In this document: positions 55,021-64,000 of the stretch, in pieces
Numbering within the stretch: position 1 is the stretch's first letter
Layout: every line of letters begins with the position of its first letter
NCBI RefSeq assembly: GCF_902167145.1
Contig: NC_050104.1
Location: 101,505,849 to 101,569,848 of the forward strand
DNA: 64,000 nucleotides
Direction: 5' to 3'
From: Zea mays
Lineage: Eukaryota > Streptophyta > Magnoliopsida > Poales > Poaceae
Made by a program: the position numbers and the translations under genes
The notes under the pieces: model-generated
Seen by the model: the letters and a program-made list of their open reading frames with translations, nothing else
Told to the model about the DNA's origin: nothing
Database searches by the model: none

Positions 55021-55505
55021 GGCAATTGCCGCCCGACGAAGCGCCTCGCGGATCGGCTCGAACTGGGTGAATTGCGATTGCAATTCGGCGGGCTCTAGGG
55101 TTACAGGGGGGGGGGGGGGACGGCGCGGGGCAAATCGTGTGTTGCGTAGGGAGTGGGCGGCGCGCGGCAGCTGCTGCTTTGCTTAGCCTTGCGCAGCCGG
55201 CAACGAGCAGCGTGCGACCGTGCGTGATCGGGTCTGCCGGCTGCGGCCTGCGAGAAGGGTGGGGGTTGGAGCTCGGGTGGGAGGGGGTGGGGGATCTGTG
55301 GCGGCCTGGATTTTGCCGATTCGGCTGCGAATTCTCTCGCGGCAATGACGCGCCGGCTTTTGTTGCGGAGGGGAATCTCAGGGTCTGTGGCGGCCTGGAT
55401 TTTATACACTTTCGACTCCGAATTCTCTCGCGGCAATGACGTGTCGTTGCGGCCTGATCGGAAAAGCAGAAAGCACGATGCGATCTGACGCTTGGGTTAG
55501 GCCAG
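55021..55505 (-). promoter_or_regulatory. 5' UTR and probable promoter region of the CCCH gene
   Basis: GC-rich segment directly upstream of the start codon. It has a 14-base G run on the plus strand (55106-55119; C14 in the gene's own orientation). It also has a direct repeat: tctgtggcggcctggatttt at 55295-55314 and again at 55384-55403, each followed by aattctctcgcggcaatgac (55330-55349 and 55421-55440). TATA box and start site are not determined. Confidence 0.5.
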
Positions 55506-56642
55506 GATGTGCAGCAGGCGCCGCCCGGGACGGCCACGACTCGTGGCCCACGAGTGGGGGCGGGCGTGTGGGCCTGTGAATTGTGGAGGACAACGTGGCC
55601 CGGGTAGGCCAACTCTTTTTCGTGGACCATACCAACCGGCCTTTATCGATCGGTTCATCAGAACTTTAGAGCTGCATAGATCAACATTATCGATACTTTC
55701 AATTATTTCAACCACCAAAGAGTTGGATCTACACAGACTAGTCAGTTGCCCGTGTATTACGACGTCTTACAACAATACTCATGTAAACTATTCACCAAAA
55801 AAATCAATATTTTCTATTGATTGTCTTCGCTCTCCGTATAATATTTTTTTGATTTAGCTAACTGATGTTATTATTTACTCCATCAAATATGTCTTGTTAC
55901 AACACGGTCAATAAAGTGAGCGGTTAGAAGAGAGTTCACAACAGCTGACTGAACGAACAGAGATTATAAAATGACATAATTCCACCATACAGAGACCAAA
56001 TAAGAGAAAGTTTGTGAGCTCAAGTTTCTAAAATAAGTCACATGAACTCAAACTTATAAAAAAAGATAGATCAAAATATTGAGTGATTGCTAAAGTCAGG
56101 CATCAATAAAAACTGGATGCACTCCATATAAATTATGCTACTTCGTAGCAATTACTAATATTTAAAACCAACAAATAACATTTTATTTTATTGTTAGTTT
56201 GATAAATCATTGTTGCTCCATCCAATCCAGCAACCTCAAACACCATGGAGTCCGTTGTGTCAATGTGGTCTTAGAAAGGACCTAATGCTTGCAAGAGCCA
56301 AGAACGTCGTGTCGTGCTTGGGCTGTAGCCTCGACCCGTGGCGCTGGTCCAGCCCGACACGATTATATTTTTTATTTTACAAAAAACGTATATACATATA
56401 TATAATTTATATTCAATATTAAAAACATATGAGCATAACGTTCTACTGGTTAAACAACTTTACCTAGTGTCTCTCGCTCTTCTTCCATTAGGGCATGAGT
56501 TCGAACCCCACATGATGCACTGTTTTTTAACATTTTATCACTCATAAATATGATTCATGTATAGTATTGTGTTGCTTCTTACATGAAACAAATCTCTACT
56601 ACTCTATAAGGAGGTAAGGAGGGCGTTCACATTTGGTTCACC
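55506..56642. other. Intergenic region, mostly AT-rich
   Basis: I see no gene. Part of 55506-55640 is GC-rich and continuous with the promoter region. From about 55650 it is AT-rich with only small open frames. A tRNA-like stretch at 56431-56515 is listed separately. Confidence 0.5.
56431..56515 (+). other. Possible tRNA-derived SINE or tRNA-like remnant
   Basis: A block that resembles an RNA polymerase III box A (gagcataacgttctactggtta, weak) is followed 55 bp later by gagttcgaacccc (56497-56509), a good box B. The distance is right for a tRNA-derived promoter, but I cannot fold a cloverleaf. The stretch after it is T-rich. Confidence 0.35.
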
Positions 56643-56928
56643 ATGCCCCCGCCCCAGCCCCCGTACGATGCCCCCTCGCCTTCGTTCCCCCTCAGCTCCG
56701 GTGCCGCGACCGCCACGCCAACCCCACCCCCGCCGAGACATCTGTCGTTCCCAACCCACTCCACTCCCTACACGGGTGTGTCACCCCGCGGAGCCGGAGG
56801 TCTTCTCCTTCGTCGAGCCTCTCCTCGTTGTGGTCCTGTGATCCCCGCCGGCAAAATCCCATGATGCCTGCTCCGCGTCTTCGCCCCCACCCTCTTCCTC
56901 CCCACGTCGCCGCTACCTCTGCGTCCCC
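56643..56928 (+). pseudogene. GC-rich open segment cut off by element E, possible gene fragment
   Basis: An ATG at 56643 opens a Pro/Ser/Thr-rich frame of 73 codons; a second frame from 56633 runs through into the LTR of element E. The sharp change from AT-rich to GC-rich at about 56640 and the GC-rich codon third positions suggest the first exon of a grass gene or a captured gene fragment, but I recognise no domain. Element E begins at 56929. Confidence 0.3.
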
Positions 56929-58422
56929 TGAAAGCATCTAGGCCCCTGGTTGGTTTTAGTGATTAATGACAACGTAATATTATATGTGACTAACGTGTGT
57001 TTTGCAGAGACAAATGGTAAGTTAGGTCACATGACAGGTAAAAGCACTACAATGTGAAAGCAATCCCGGAGATAAGAACTCGAAGCGACGGCTAAAACGA
57101 CGGAACAAAAGGTGAAGGTCTACGGAGTCCGAGTGTCAAGGAGATGTGGACACTCGCGATTTAGTTAGGTCTTTTATTCTCTTTTAGCCGTACTATAAAG
57201 AGGGGTTGTCGATGAGTAGTTTGACCAAGAGAGTTCTAGTGTAGTGTTGGTGCACAATCACACTCATACACAGTGCTAGGTGTCACTCTAGAACTCACAT
57301 ACAAGTTAGAGCGAAAACCGATTTGAAAATCAGCTGAAAAACAAGACTTAGGGTTTCTGGCTTTGGGGCACCGGACTGTCCGGTGTGCACCGGACTGTCC
57401 GGTGCACCCTCTGCCAGGTGGGACCAGGCTGGTTCACAGCAGAGCCTTCCCAGTCGCAGAAACCCGAGAGCGCTGCCTTCGGAGATGAATTTTAGTGGCA
57501 CACCGGACATCGCACCGGACTGTCCGGTGTGCACCGGACAGTGGACTGTTCACTGTCCGGTGCGCCATGAGTCCAACGGCTCTGTGTCAGAACTAGCCGT
57601 TGGAAGTGACCGTTGGCGCACCGGTGGCGCACCGTTGGCGCACCGGTGGCGCACCGGACTGTCCGGTGCGCCATCGCGCAGCAAGTTTCCTGTAACGGCT
57701 AGTTGGTGGGTGAGGGCTATTTATACCCCTTCCACCCACCATATTCAATGTCTTGCACTCCACATTTATTCCAGCACCTTGGTAGAGTATTGCAAGCACC
57801 AAAAGCCTAGTGAGGAGATTAGAGAATCATAATCCGCGCTTGTTCCTCATTAGCGCTAGTGAGAGCCACCTAGAGCACACACCACTTGCATTAGGCTTCT
57901 CTTGGTCAAGCAAAAGTCTATGGCTTGTTACTCTTGGTGATCGGCATCACCTAGACGGCTTGGTGGCGTTGGGAGCTCGGTGATCACCGTGAAGATCTTG
58001 TTGGTGACCCGACTCAAGTTTGTAAGCGGTCTCGAGGGATCCACCGCGCCGGAGTGGCAAAGGATCATCTCGTAGTGAGCACTTGGTTCTTGCGAGGACC
58101 AAGGGGGAGCGATACCCTTGCGCGGGTGCTCCAACGAGGACTAGTGGAGAGTGCCGACTCTTCGATACCTCGGGAAAAATTGGAGGAGTCTTCTAAACTT
58201 TGCTTTACATTCCGCACTTAATTCAAGCTATTTACTTTGTGTATTTGTTTAGCAAGTATTTGAAGCATTGTTTTAGCCTTGTTACATTTCTAGTATTATT
58301 TTCTTAGTGCTAGTTGTTGGGGTGAAGTTGGGCTCTTGTTTAGCTCTTGCTTAGGTTTTAATTAGTGTTGATTTTTAGAAAAGCCCAATTCACCCCCCCT
58401 CTTGGGCATCGTGATCCTTTCA
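56929..58422 (+). repeat. Element E, 5' LTR
   Basis: 1494 bp from TGAAAGCATCTAGGCC to …GTGATCCTTTCA, with TGAAAG/CTTTCA as inverted termini. Palindromes lie at 57369-57385, 57388-57404, 57513-57529 and about 57653-57669. Short caccggtggcg repeats occur at 57617-57650. A TATA-like ctatttatacccc lies at about 57717-57729. Confidence 0.92.
57369..57669. repeat. Palindrome array in the E LTR
   Basis: Four perfect CACCGGACTGTCCGGTG units and one pair with a wider centre (around 57534-57563). They lie about 50-350 bp before the TATA-like motif, the same relative place as in elements B, C and D, although the surrounding LTR sequence is unrelated. Confidence 0.9.
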
Positions 58423-58438
58423 ATTGGTATCAAAGCCT
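58423..58438 (+). other. Element E primer-binding site
   Basis: ATTGGTATCAAAGCCT follows the LTR directly. It differs from the canonical TGGTATCAGAGC by one base (G to A), which should still pair with initiator tRNA-Met. Confidence 0.88.
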
Positions 58439-58474
58439 TGTTGCTCATAGATTAGCTTAACCGCTAGAGTTACG

Positions 58475-60754
58475 ATGTCCGGTGGGGATGGACCTCCTCC
58501 CGTTTTTGATGGTGACGATTTTCCTTATTGGAAAATTCGTATGGAAGCATACTTAGAGGCTATAGACATTGGTGTCTATAAAGCCGCCACACAAGGGTTT
58601 CCCCAACCTAGAGATCCCACAAATCTTGTAGGTGATGAGTTCAATTATGAGAAATGGAATGCGAAGGCCAAAAACACCCTTTTTAGAGGCCTTTGCAAAG
58701 ATGTGTTCAATAGAGTTTGGAATCATAAAAATGCTCATGATTTGTGGATGGACATTTGTGCTCTACACGAAGGAACTAGAAGTGAACGTGAGGAAAGATA
58801 TCACATAGCTATGCGAAAGTTAAATTCTTTTGAAATGCTTGCTAATGAAAATGCAAACGCTATGTACTCACGACTTAATATTCTTGTAGAGGAAGTCAAT
58901 GGATTGGGGCTTACTCAAATCTCACAACCGGATGTTGTGAGGAAGATTCTCAGTGTCCTCCCAATAGACAAATATGGACACATTGTCACTGTGCTACATC
59001 AAATGGATCTTTCGGTTACCACACCTACACAAATTTTGGGAAAGATCAATGCCCATGAAATGTACATGCACATCAACGACAAAGAAGAATCATCTTCCAA
59101 AAGAAAGGATTTGGCCCTCAAAGCAAATCATGAAAGAAAAGGAAAAGCAAAAATACAAGTTGAGGAAGAATCCTCAAGTGATGATGACCTTGATGCAAAC
59201 ATTGCCTTGATGGTAAGGAAGACCACCAAGATGTTGAAGAAGCTAAATAGAGAAGGCATCAAATTTGATTCAAGGAAGAAGAAGTTCTTTTCCAACAAAA
59301 GAAAGCCCATCTCTGAGATGGACTGCTACAACTGTGGTGAGCTTGGTCATCTTGCTCATCAATGCAACAAGCCCAAGAAGAACAAGTTCAAGGGCAAGAA
59401 AGAAGATGACAGTGATGATGAAAAGAAGGAAAAGAAATTCTTCAAGAGGAAGGATGGGAAGCAAAAGAGGTTCCACAAGAAGAAGAATGGAAAGGCCTAT
59501 ATTGTTGGTGACTGGCTCACCGACGTCGAATCATCAAGTGGATCTTCTTCAAGTGAAGAAGAGGATGATGAAAAAGTTGCGGCCATCGCCGGGGACTTCT
59601 CTTCACCACCACCATCGCCATCATCCACTTCTCACCTGTGCCTTATGGCTAAGGGTGAACGAAAGGTACAAAATGATATTGATGATGATAGTGATAGTGA
59701 TAGTGATGAAGAATTTGCTTCACCTTCATATGATGAGTTAGCTGACTTACTTAAAGAATATACTCAAATCATTAGAAAGTCAAAAGCTAAATGTGATAGG
59801 TTGAAAAATGAAAATGAATCTTTAAATGCCAAGTATGACATAGTTATAAAGGCTAGTGATGAAATAAAAGAAGAAAATAAAACTATGTCATCAACTGTAA
59901 ATGAGCTCACAATCTCCCTAAAAGATGCTAAGGAAAAATATGACAAATTAAATGAAGCTAATAGGGAGTTGCAAAATAGACTAGTTAAGATCAAGGAAGA
60001 CTATACTCAAATTAAATTTGATCATGACAATCTTCTTGTTGAAAATGAACTTTTATCTTGCAAAACACATGAGGCTATTAACCCTGTTGTTAAGCTTGAT
60101 GTAGCAACCTCATGTGATGATTTGATTCAAGAAGAGCAAACTAGTCTACATGCTGAATTGACTGAAAAAGTTGAAGTCCTGACTTTAGACAACCAAAAAT
60201 TGAAGAATTATTTGACTGATGCAACTACTAGAGGAAAAGTTGCTATTGAGAACAATGATTTCAACAATGAGTTGGCAGTGGATAATCAAAGGCTTAAGAA
60301 TGAGGTCAAGAAACTAAAAAGTGAAAATGAACATCTTGCAACAAGTGTGCAAAAGTTCAACAAGGGTCAATACCTCCAAAATGAGCTGCTTATGAACACT
60401 GTTATGAAAAATAACAAGAGTGGTATTGGATACAATGCTTTTGTGCAAAAGAAATCTATCACTCAATACAAGCCAAAGCAGACTCACAAGCCTATCAAAT
60501 GCTTTGAGTGTGGAAATGAAGGTCATTTTGCCCACAACTGCAAAGCTAAACCACCAACTCCCTTGCCTAAGCACTCAAGACCATTTGCTTTCAATGCTCA
60601 CTATGTTCTAAGAAAGGTTGCAAATGGAAAGATTAAGGTTACATTCCTAGGTCCACCAAATAAGAGTAGACCTAGACAAATCTGGGTGGCAAAGTCCTTA
60701 ATTGAGAGAGTCACTGGTCCTATGCAATATAGGGCTCTCAAAACTCAAGCTTGA
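58475..60754 (+). CDS. Element E gag with two CCHC zinc knuckles
   Basis: An intact 759-aa frame. Residues 1-210 are the UBN2-type gag core (F-D-G-D-D-F-P-Y-W-K-I-R-M near the N-terminus). The first CCHC knuckle (C-Y-N-C-G-E-L-G-H-L-A-H-Q-C) starts at residue 284. Lys-rich and Asp/Ser-rich segments and a long coiled-coil-like region (about 430-660) follow. A second CCHC knuckle (C-F-E-C-G-N-E-G-H-F-A-H-N-C) starts at residue 676, close to the C-terminus. C and D gag have only the first. The stop TGA comes 17 nt before TGTAG|GT. Confidence 0.95.
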   Translation: MSGGDGPPPVFDGDDFPYWKIRMEAYLEAIDIGVYKAATQGFPQPRDPTNLVGDEFNYEKWNAKAKNTLFRGLCKDVFNRVWNHKNAHDLWMDICALHEGTRSEREERYHIAMRKLNSFEMLANENANAMYSRLNILVEEVNGLGLTQISQPDVVRKILSVLPIDKYGHIVTVLHQMDLSVTTPTQILGKINAHEMYMHINDKEESSSKRKDLALKANHERKGKAKIQVEEESSSDDDLDANIALMVRKTTKMLKKLNREGIKFDSRKKKFFSNKRKPISEMDCYNCGELGHLAHQCNKPKKNKFKGKKEDDSDDEKKEKKFFKRKDGKQKRFHKKKNGKAYIVGDWLTDVESSSGSSSSEEEDDEKVAAIAGDFSSPPPSPSSTSHLCLMAKGERKVQNDIDDDSDSDSDEEFASPSYDELADLLKEYTQIIRKSKAKCDRLKNENESLNAKYDIVIKASDEIKEENKTMSSTVNELTISLKDAKEKYDKLNEANRELQNRLVKIKEDYTQIKFDHDNLLVENELLSCKTHEAINPVVKLDVATSCDDLIQEEQTSLHAELTEKVEVLTLDNQKLKNYLTDATTRGKVAIENNDFNNELAVDNQRLKNEVKKLKSENEHLATSVQKFNKGQYLQNELLMNTVMKNNKSGIGYNAFVQKKSITQYKPKQTHKPIKCFECGNEGHFAHNCKAKPPTPLPKHSRPFAFNAHYVLRKVANGKIKVTFLGPPNKSRPRQIWVAKSLIERVTGPMQYRALKTQA

Positions 60755-60771
60755 ATTGTCTGTGAATGTAG

Positions 60772-63700
60772 GTGAACTACAAGACCGGTGGGAGCCATTG
60801 GGTTATTGACAGTGGATGCACACAACATATGACAGGCAACCCACGGATGTTCACCTCATTAGATGAGAATGTTGATGGTCAAGATAAAATCACATTTGGA
60901 GACAACTCAAAAGGAAAAGTACAAGGACTTGGCAAAGTGGCAATCTCAAATGACTTATCAATATCAAATGTTCTCTTAGTTGCACCTTTGAGCTTCAATT
61001 TATTATCAGTGGGACAACTCTGTGATCTTGGACTTCAATGCTTATTCACTCCATCAGAGGTTATTGTAACAAAAATGGATGATGAATCAATGGTATTCAA
61101 GGGTTTTAGATACAACAACCTCTACTTAGTGGATTTCACTTCAGAAGATGCAGACTTAAGAACTTGCCTCTTCACCAAAGCTTCTCTTGGATGGCTTTGG
61201 CATAGGAGGCTTGCACATGTTGGGATGAGCACACTCAAGAAGGTATTAAAGAAAGATATGGTTAGAGGATTAAAGGATGTGGTATTTGAAAAGGACAAGC
61301 CATGCAGTGCATGTCAAGCTGGAAAGCAGGTTGCTAATACACATCCCACTAAAGCTTTCATGTCAACATCAAGGCCACTGGAACTACTTCATATGGATTT
61401 ATTTGGACCTACAAATTATGTCAGTGCCGGTGGCAACCTCTACTGTCTAGTGATTGTTGATGACTTCTCAAGATACACTTGGGTGTTCTTTCTCCATGAC
61501 AAATCTGAAGTTGCATCTATATTCAAGAAGTTTGCCAAGAAAGCTCAAAATGAATTTGATTGCAAGATTAAGAAGATTAGAAGTGACAATGGCAAAGAAT
61601 TTGACAACACCAACATTCATGAGTACTGTGATGAAATTGGGATCAAGCATGAAGTATCTGCCACATATACACCTCAACAAAATGGAGTTGTTGAAAGGAA
61701 AAATAGGACCTTGATCACTCTTGCAAGAACAATGATTGATGAGTATAACACACCGGAGAGGTTTTGGGCCGAAGCTGTCAACACTGCTTGCTATGCATCA
61801 AACAGGCTATTTCCTCACCGGCTACTTGCGAAGACTCCTTATGAACTGCTAAATGGGAAAAAGCCAGACGTCTCTTTCTTCCGGGTGTTTGGGTGCAAAT
61901 GCTACATCTACAAAAAACGCCATCATTTAGGGAAGTTTCAAAGACGTTGTGATATTGGTTTTCTTTTGGGTTATTCATTAAAGTCCAAAGCATATCGAGT
62001 ATTCAACCATGCCACTGGCGTGGTAGAAGAAACATATGATGTGGAATTTGATGAGACTAATGGCTCCCAAGGAGCACTTGAAAATCTTGATGATGTAGGT
62101 GATGAGCCACTTAGGGAAGCAATGAAGAACATGCCTATTGGAGCTATCAAACCAAAAGAAGATGAAGAAGAGGTGCGAATCATTGACAGGCCTTCTTCAT
62201 CAAATGTACCACAAGATGATGAAAAAGATGAGAGGCATGCAAATGAAGATACATTTGTCTCTCATGAACAAGCAAGGGTACAAGCCGAAGATGTTGATGC
62301 TCCAGGATCTTCTTCCCAAGTGGTTAACAGGAGAAACTCATCACTACTTCAAGCTCATCCTCAAAACCAAATCATCGGGAGTCCTTCACAAGGGGTTATT
62401 ACTCGATCACATAGACATGCTAATTTTATTGAACATCACTCTTTTGTTTCTTGTGTTGAGCCTACTTGTATAGATGAGGCGCTACAGGATCCGGACTGGG
62501 TGAATGCCATGCATGAAGAACTTAACAACTTCACCCGTAACGAAGTTTGGACCCTGGAGAAACCCCCACAAGATGCAAGAATCATTGGAACAAAGTGGGT
62601 GTTCAGAAACAAACAAGATGATCAAGGTGTGATCGTAAGAAACAAGGCAAGACTTGTCGCAAAGGGATTCTCTCAAGTTGAAGGCTTAGATTTTGGAGAG
62701 ACCTTTGCACCGGTTGCTCGACTGGAAGCCATCCGTATCCTACTTGCATATGCATCATGCTATGATATAAAACTTTATCAAATGGATGTAAAAAGTGCAT
62801 TTTTAAATGGTTTCATAAATGAACTTGTATATGTTGAGCAACCGCCTGGATTTGAAGACCCTAGATATCCTAACCATGCTTACAGGTTGTCCAAGGCGCT
62901 TTATGGGCTAAAGCAAGCTCCAAGGGCTTGGTACGAGCGTCTTCGCGACTTCCTCATCGAAAAGGGCTTCAAAATCGGGACCGTCGACACAACTCTCTTC
63001 ACAAAGAAACATAACGGTGATATTTTCATTTGTCAAGTATATGTTGATGATATAATCTTTGGCTCGACAAATGACTGTCATTGCAAGGAATTTGGTGAGT
63101 TGATGTCGAAGGAGTTCGAGATGTCAATGATTGGTGAGCTAACATACTTCCTCGGCTTTCAAGTCAAGCAATTGAAAGACGGTAACTTTCTCTCACAAGA
63201 AAAGTATACCAAAGACTTGTTGAAAAGGTTCAACATGGAGAAGTGCAAACCAATCAAGACCCCCATGCCTACAAATGGACATCTCGACTTAGATGAGGGA
63301 GGTAACCCGGTTAATCAAACTCTCTACCGTTCTATGATTGGTAGTTTATTATACCTTACCGCATCTAGGCCCGATATCATGTTTAGTGTCTGCATGTGTG
63401 CTAGATTTCAATCTAATCCTAAGAAAGCTCATCTTCGCGCCGTTAAGAGAATTCTTAGGTATCTCAAGCACACCACAAGCGTTGGTTTGTGGTATCCCAA
63501 AGGAGCTACTTTTGATTTAATTGGCTATTCCGATTCGGATTATGCCGGTTGCAAGATTGATAGGAAAAGTACTTCTGGGGGATGCCATCTGCTTGGTAGA
63601 TCACTAGTTTCATGGACATCCAAAAAGCAAAATAGTGTTGCCTTGTCAACTGCCGAAGCGGAATACATTGCCGCAGGTGCTTGCTGCACACAGATTTTAT

Positions 63701-63993
63701 ATATGAAACAAACTCTTCTAGACTATGGTGTAGTTCTAGAAAAAGTACCTTTGTTGTGTGATAATGAGAGTGCTGTTAAAATTGCTAATAATCCTGTACA
63801 ACACTCTCGCACCAAGCACATTGATATCCGTCATCACTTCCTTAGAGATCATGTTGCTAAAGGAGATATTATTTTAGAAGGAGTGAGGTCGGAAGATCAA
63901 TTAGCGGATATCTTCACTAAGCCACTTGATAAGACCCGCTTTTGCATGTTGAGGAATGAACTAAATATCCTTGATCTCAGAAATTTTATGTGA
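60772..63993 (+). CDS. Element E pol (protease, integrase, RT, RNase H), intact
   Basis: A 1073-codon frame without a break. Protease: [11 protein letters not shown]. Pre-integrase: H-R-R-L-A-H-V-G with C-S-A-C-Q. Integrase: [60 protein letters not shown]. RNase [13 protein letters not shown]. The frame opens with GTG right after an AG, without an ATG, so pol must be expressed as a fusion or by a non-standard route. Relative to gag it is offset by +2 (equal to -1). Confidence 0.95.
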   Translation: MNYKTGGSHWVIDSGCTQHMTGNPRMFTSLDENVDGQDKITFGDNSKGKVQGLGKVAISNDLSISNVLLVAPLSFNLLSVGQLCDLGLQCLFTPSEVIVTKMDDESMVFKGFRYNNLYLVDFTSEDADLRTCLFTKASLGWLWHRRLAHVGMSTLKKVLKKDMVRGLKDVVFEKDKPCSACQAGKQVANTHPTKAFMSTSRPLELLHMDLFGPTNYVSAGGNLYCLVIVDDFSRYTWVFFLHDKSEVASIFKKFAKKAQNEFDCKIKKIRSDNGKEFDNTNIHEYCDEIGIKHEVSATYTPQQNGVVERKNRTLITLARTMIDEYNTPERFWAEAVNTACYASNRLFPHRLLAKTPYELLNGKKPDVSFFRVFGCKCYIYKKRHHLGKFQRRCDIGFLLGYSLKSKAYRVFNHATGVVEETYDVEFDETNGSQGALENLDDVGDEPLREAMKNMPIGAIKPKEDEEEVRIIDRPSSSNVPQDDEKDERHANEDTFVSHEQARVQAEDVDAPGSSSQVVNRRNSSLLQAHPQNQIIGSPSQGVITRSHRHANFIEHHSFVSCVEPTCIDEALQDPDWVNAMHEELNNFTRNEVWTLEKPPQDARIIGTKWVFRNKQDDQGVIVRNKARLVAKGFSQVEGLDFGETFAPVARLEAIRILLAYASCYDIKLYQMDVKSAFLNGFINELVYVEQPPGFEDPRYPNHAYRLSKALYGLKQAPRAWYERLRDFLIEKGFKIGTVDTTLFTKKHNGDIFICQVYVDDIIFGSTNDCHCKEFGELMSKEFEMSMIGELTYFLGFQVKQLKDGNFLSQEKYTKDLLKRFNMEKCKPIKTPMPTNGHLDLDEGGNPVNQTLYRSMIGSLLYLTASRPDIMFSVCMCARFQSNPKKAHLRAVKRILRYLKHTTSVGLWYPKGATFDLIGYSDSDYAGCKIDRKSTSGGCHLLGRSLVSWTSKKQNSVALSTAEAEYIAAGACCTQILYMKQTLLDYGVVLEKVPLLCDNESAVKIANNPVQHSRTKHIDIRHHFLRDHVAKGDIILEGVRSEDQLADIFTKPLDKTRFCMLRNELNILDLRNFM

Positions 63994-64000
63994 AATGTCA

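Larger units (their letters stand above)
56929..64000 (+). mobile_element. Element E: Sirevirus-lineage Ty1-copia, continuing beyond the window
   Basis: It has a 5' LTR (56929-58422), primer site, gag and pol in sequence. The window ends seven bases after the pol stop, before the 3' LTR, so length and target duplication cannot be checked. LTR sequence is unlike B, C and D apart from the palindromes and the C-rich end. Both gag and pol frames are open throughout, so this is the best candidate in the window for an element that may still move. Confidence 0.92.

Noticed and set aside
55021..55083. Longer N-terminus of the CCCH protein starting upstream at 55083
   Set aside because: The upstream frame would need a TTG start; the first ATG in frame is at 55020 with GCCATGG context.
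54261..55630. Further long minus-strand and plus-strand frames around the start of the CCCH gene (207, 228 and 111 codons)
   Set aside because: Low-complexity His/Pro/Arg/Ser-rich shadows of exon 1 or of the GC-rich upstream region; the ATG at 55020 has the right context and leads into the conserved protein.

Overview
The window is plant nuclear DNA, most likely from maize or a close Zea relative. The grounds are a high density of Opie/Ji-type Ty1-copia (Sirevirus) LTR retrotransposons nested in one another, Tourist-like MITEs, and two plant genes with canonical GT-AG introns. No prokaryotic gene, CRISPR array or rRNA gene is present.

Layout. (1) About 0.3-40.7 kb is one nested transposon complex. 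Its oldest recognisable layer is a plus-strand LINE whose own sequence survives only at about 345-870, 29162-29488, 39423-39874 and 40441-40672. Between the first two pieces lies block A (871-29161), a tandem LTR-internal-LTR-internal-LTR array of one copia family. Element D (minus strand, Opie-like, 5947-24438, TSD GTATG) sits inside A's second gag-pol gene. Element C (plus strand, Ji-like, 9340-18321, TSD GGAAG) sits inside D's pol. A second stack follows: a gypsy-type solo LTR (minus strand, 29489-39422) interrupts the LINE and is itself split by element B (minus strand, Ji-like, 29801-38719). Two Tourist-type MITEs (39875-40282, 40293-40440) interrupt the LINE tail.

(2) About 42.2-55.1 kb is a gene island with two convergent genes. 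One is a four-exon plus-strand gene for a plastid inner-envelope TIC21/PIC1-type protein (DUF3611 family, 296 aa by my model). The other is a nine-exon minus-strand gene for a very large five-finger CCCH zinc-finger protein (2021 aa by my model). MITEs and a hAT-like inverted-repeat element lie around and inside them.

(3) From 56929 to the window end is element E, another Sirevirus-lineage element with intact gag and pol frames. Its 3' LTR lies beyond the window.

The nesting order is LINE, then A, then D, then C. LTR comparison by eye agrees: C's LTRs differ by about 4 substitutions in 1.27 kb, D's by about 5 in 1.31 kb, and B's by roughly 50 in 1.25 kb. The most interesting signals are: a probable spliced intron in the 5' part of family A's gag; a splice-acceptor-like motif kept at the gag/pol boundary of all four Sirevirus-type elements; dense 17-bp palindromes shared by otherwise unrelated LTRs; a different tandem palindrome array in family A's LTR; two widely spaced CCHC knuckles in E's gag; and an in-frame 54-bp duplication at the C-terminus of the TIC21-like gene.
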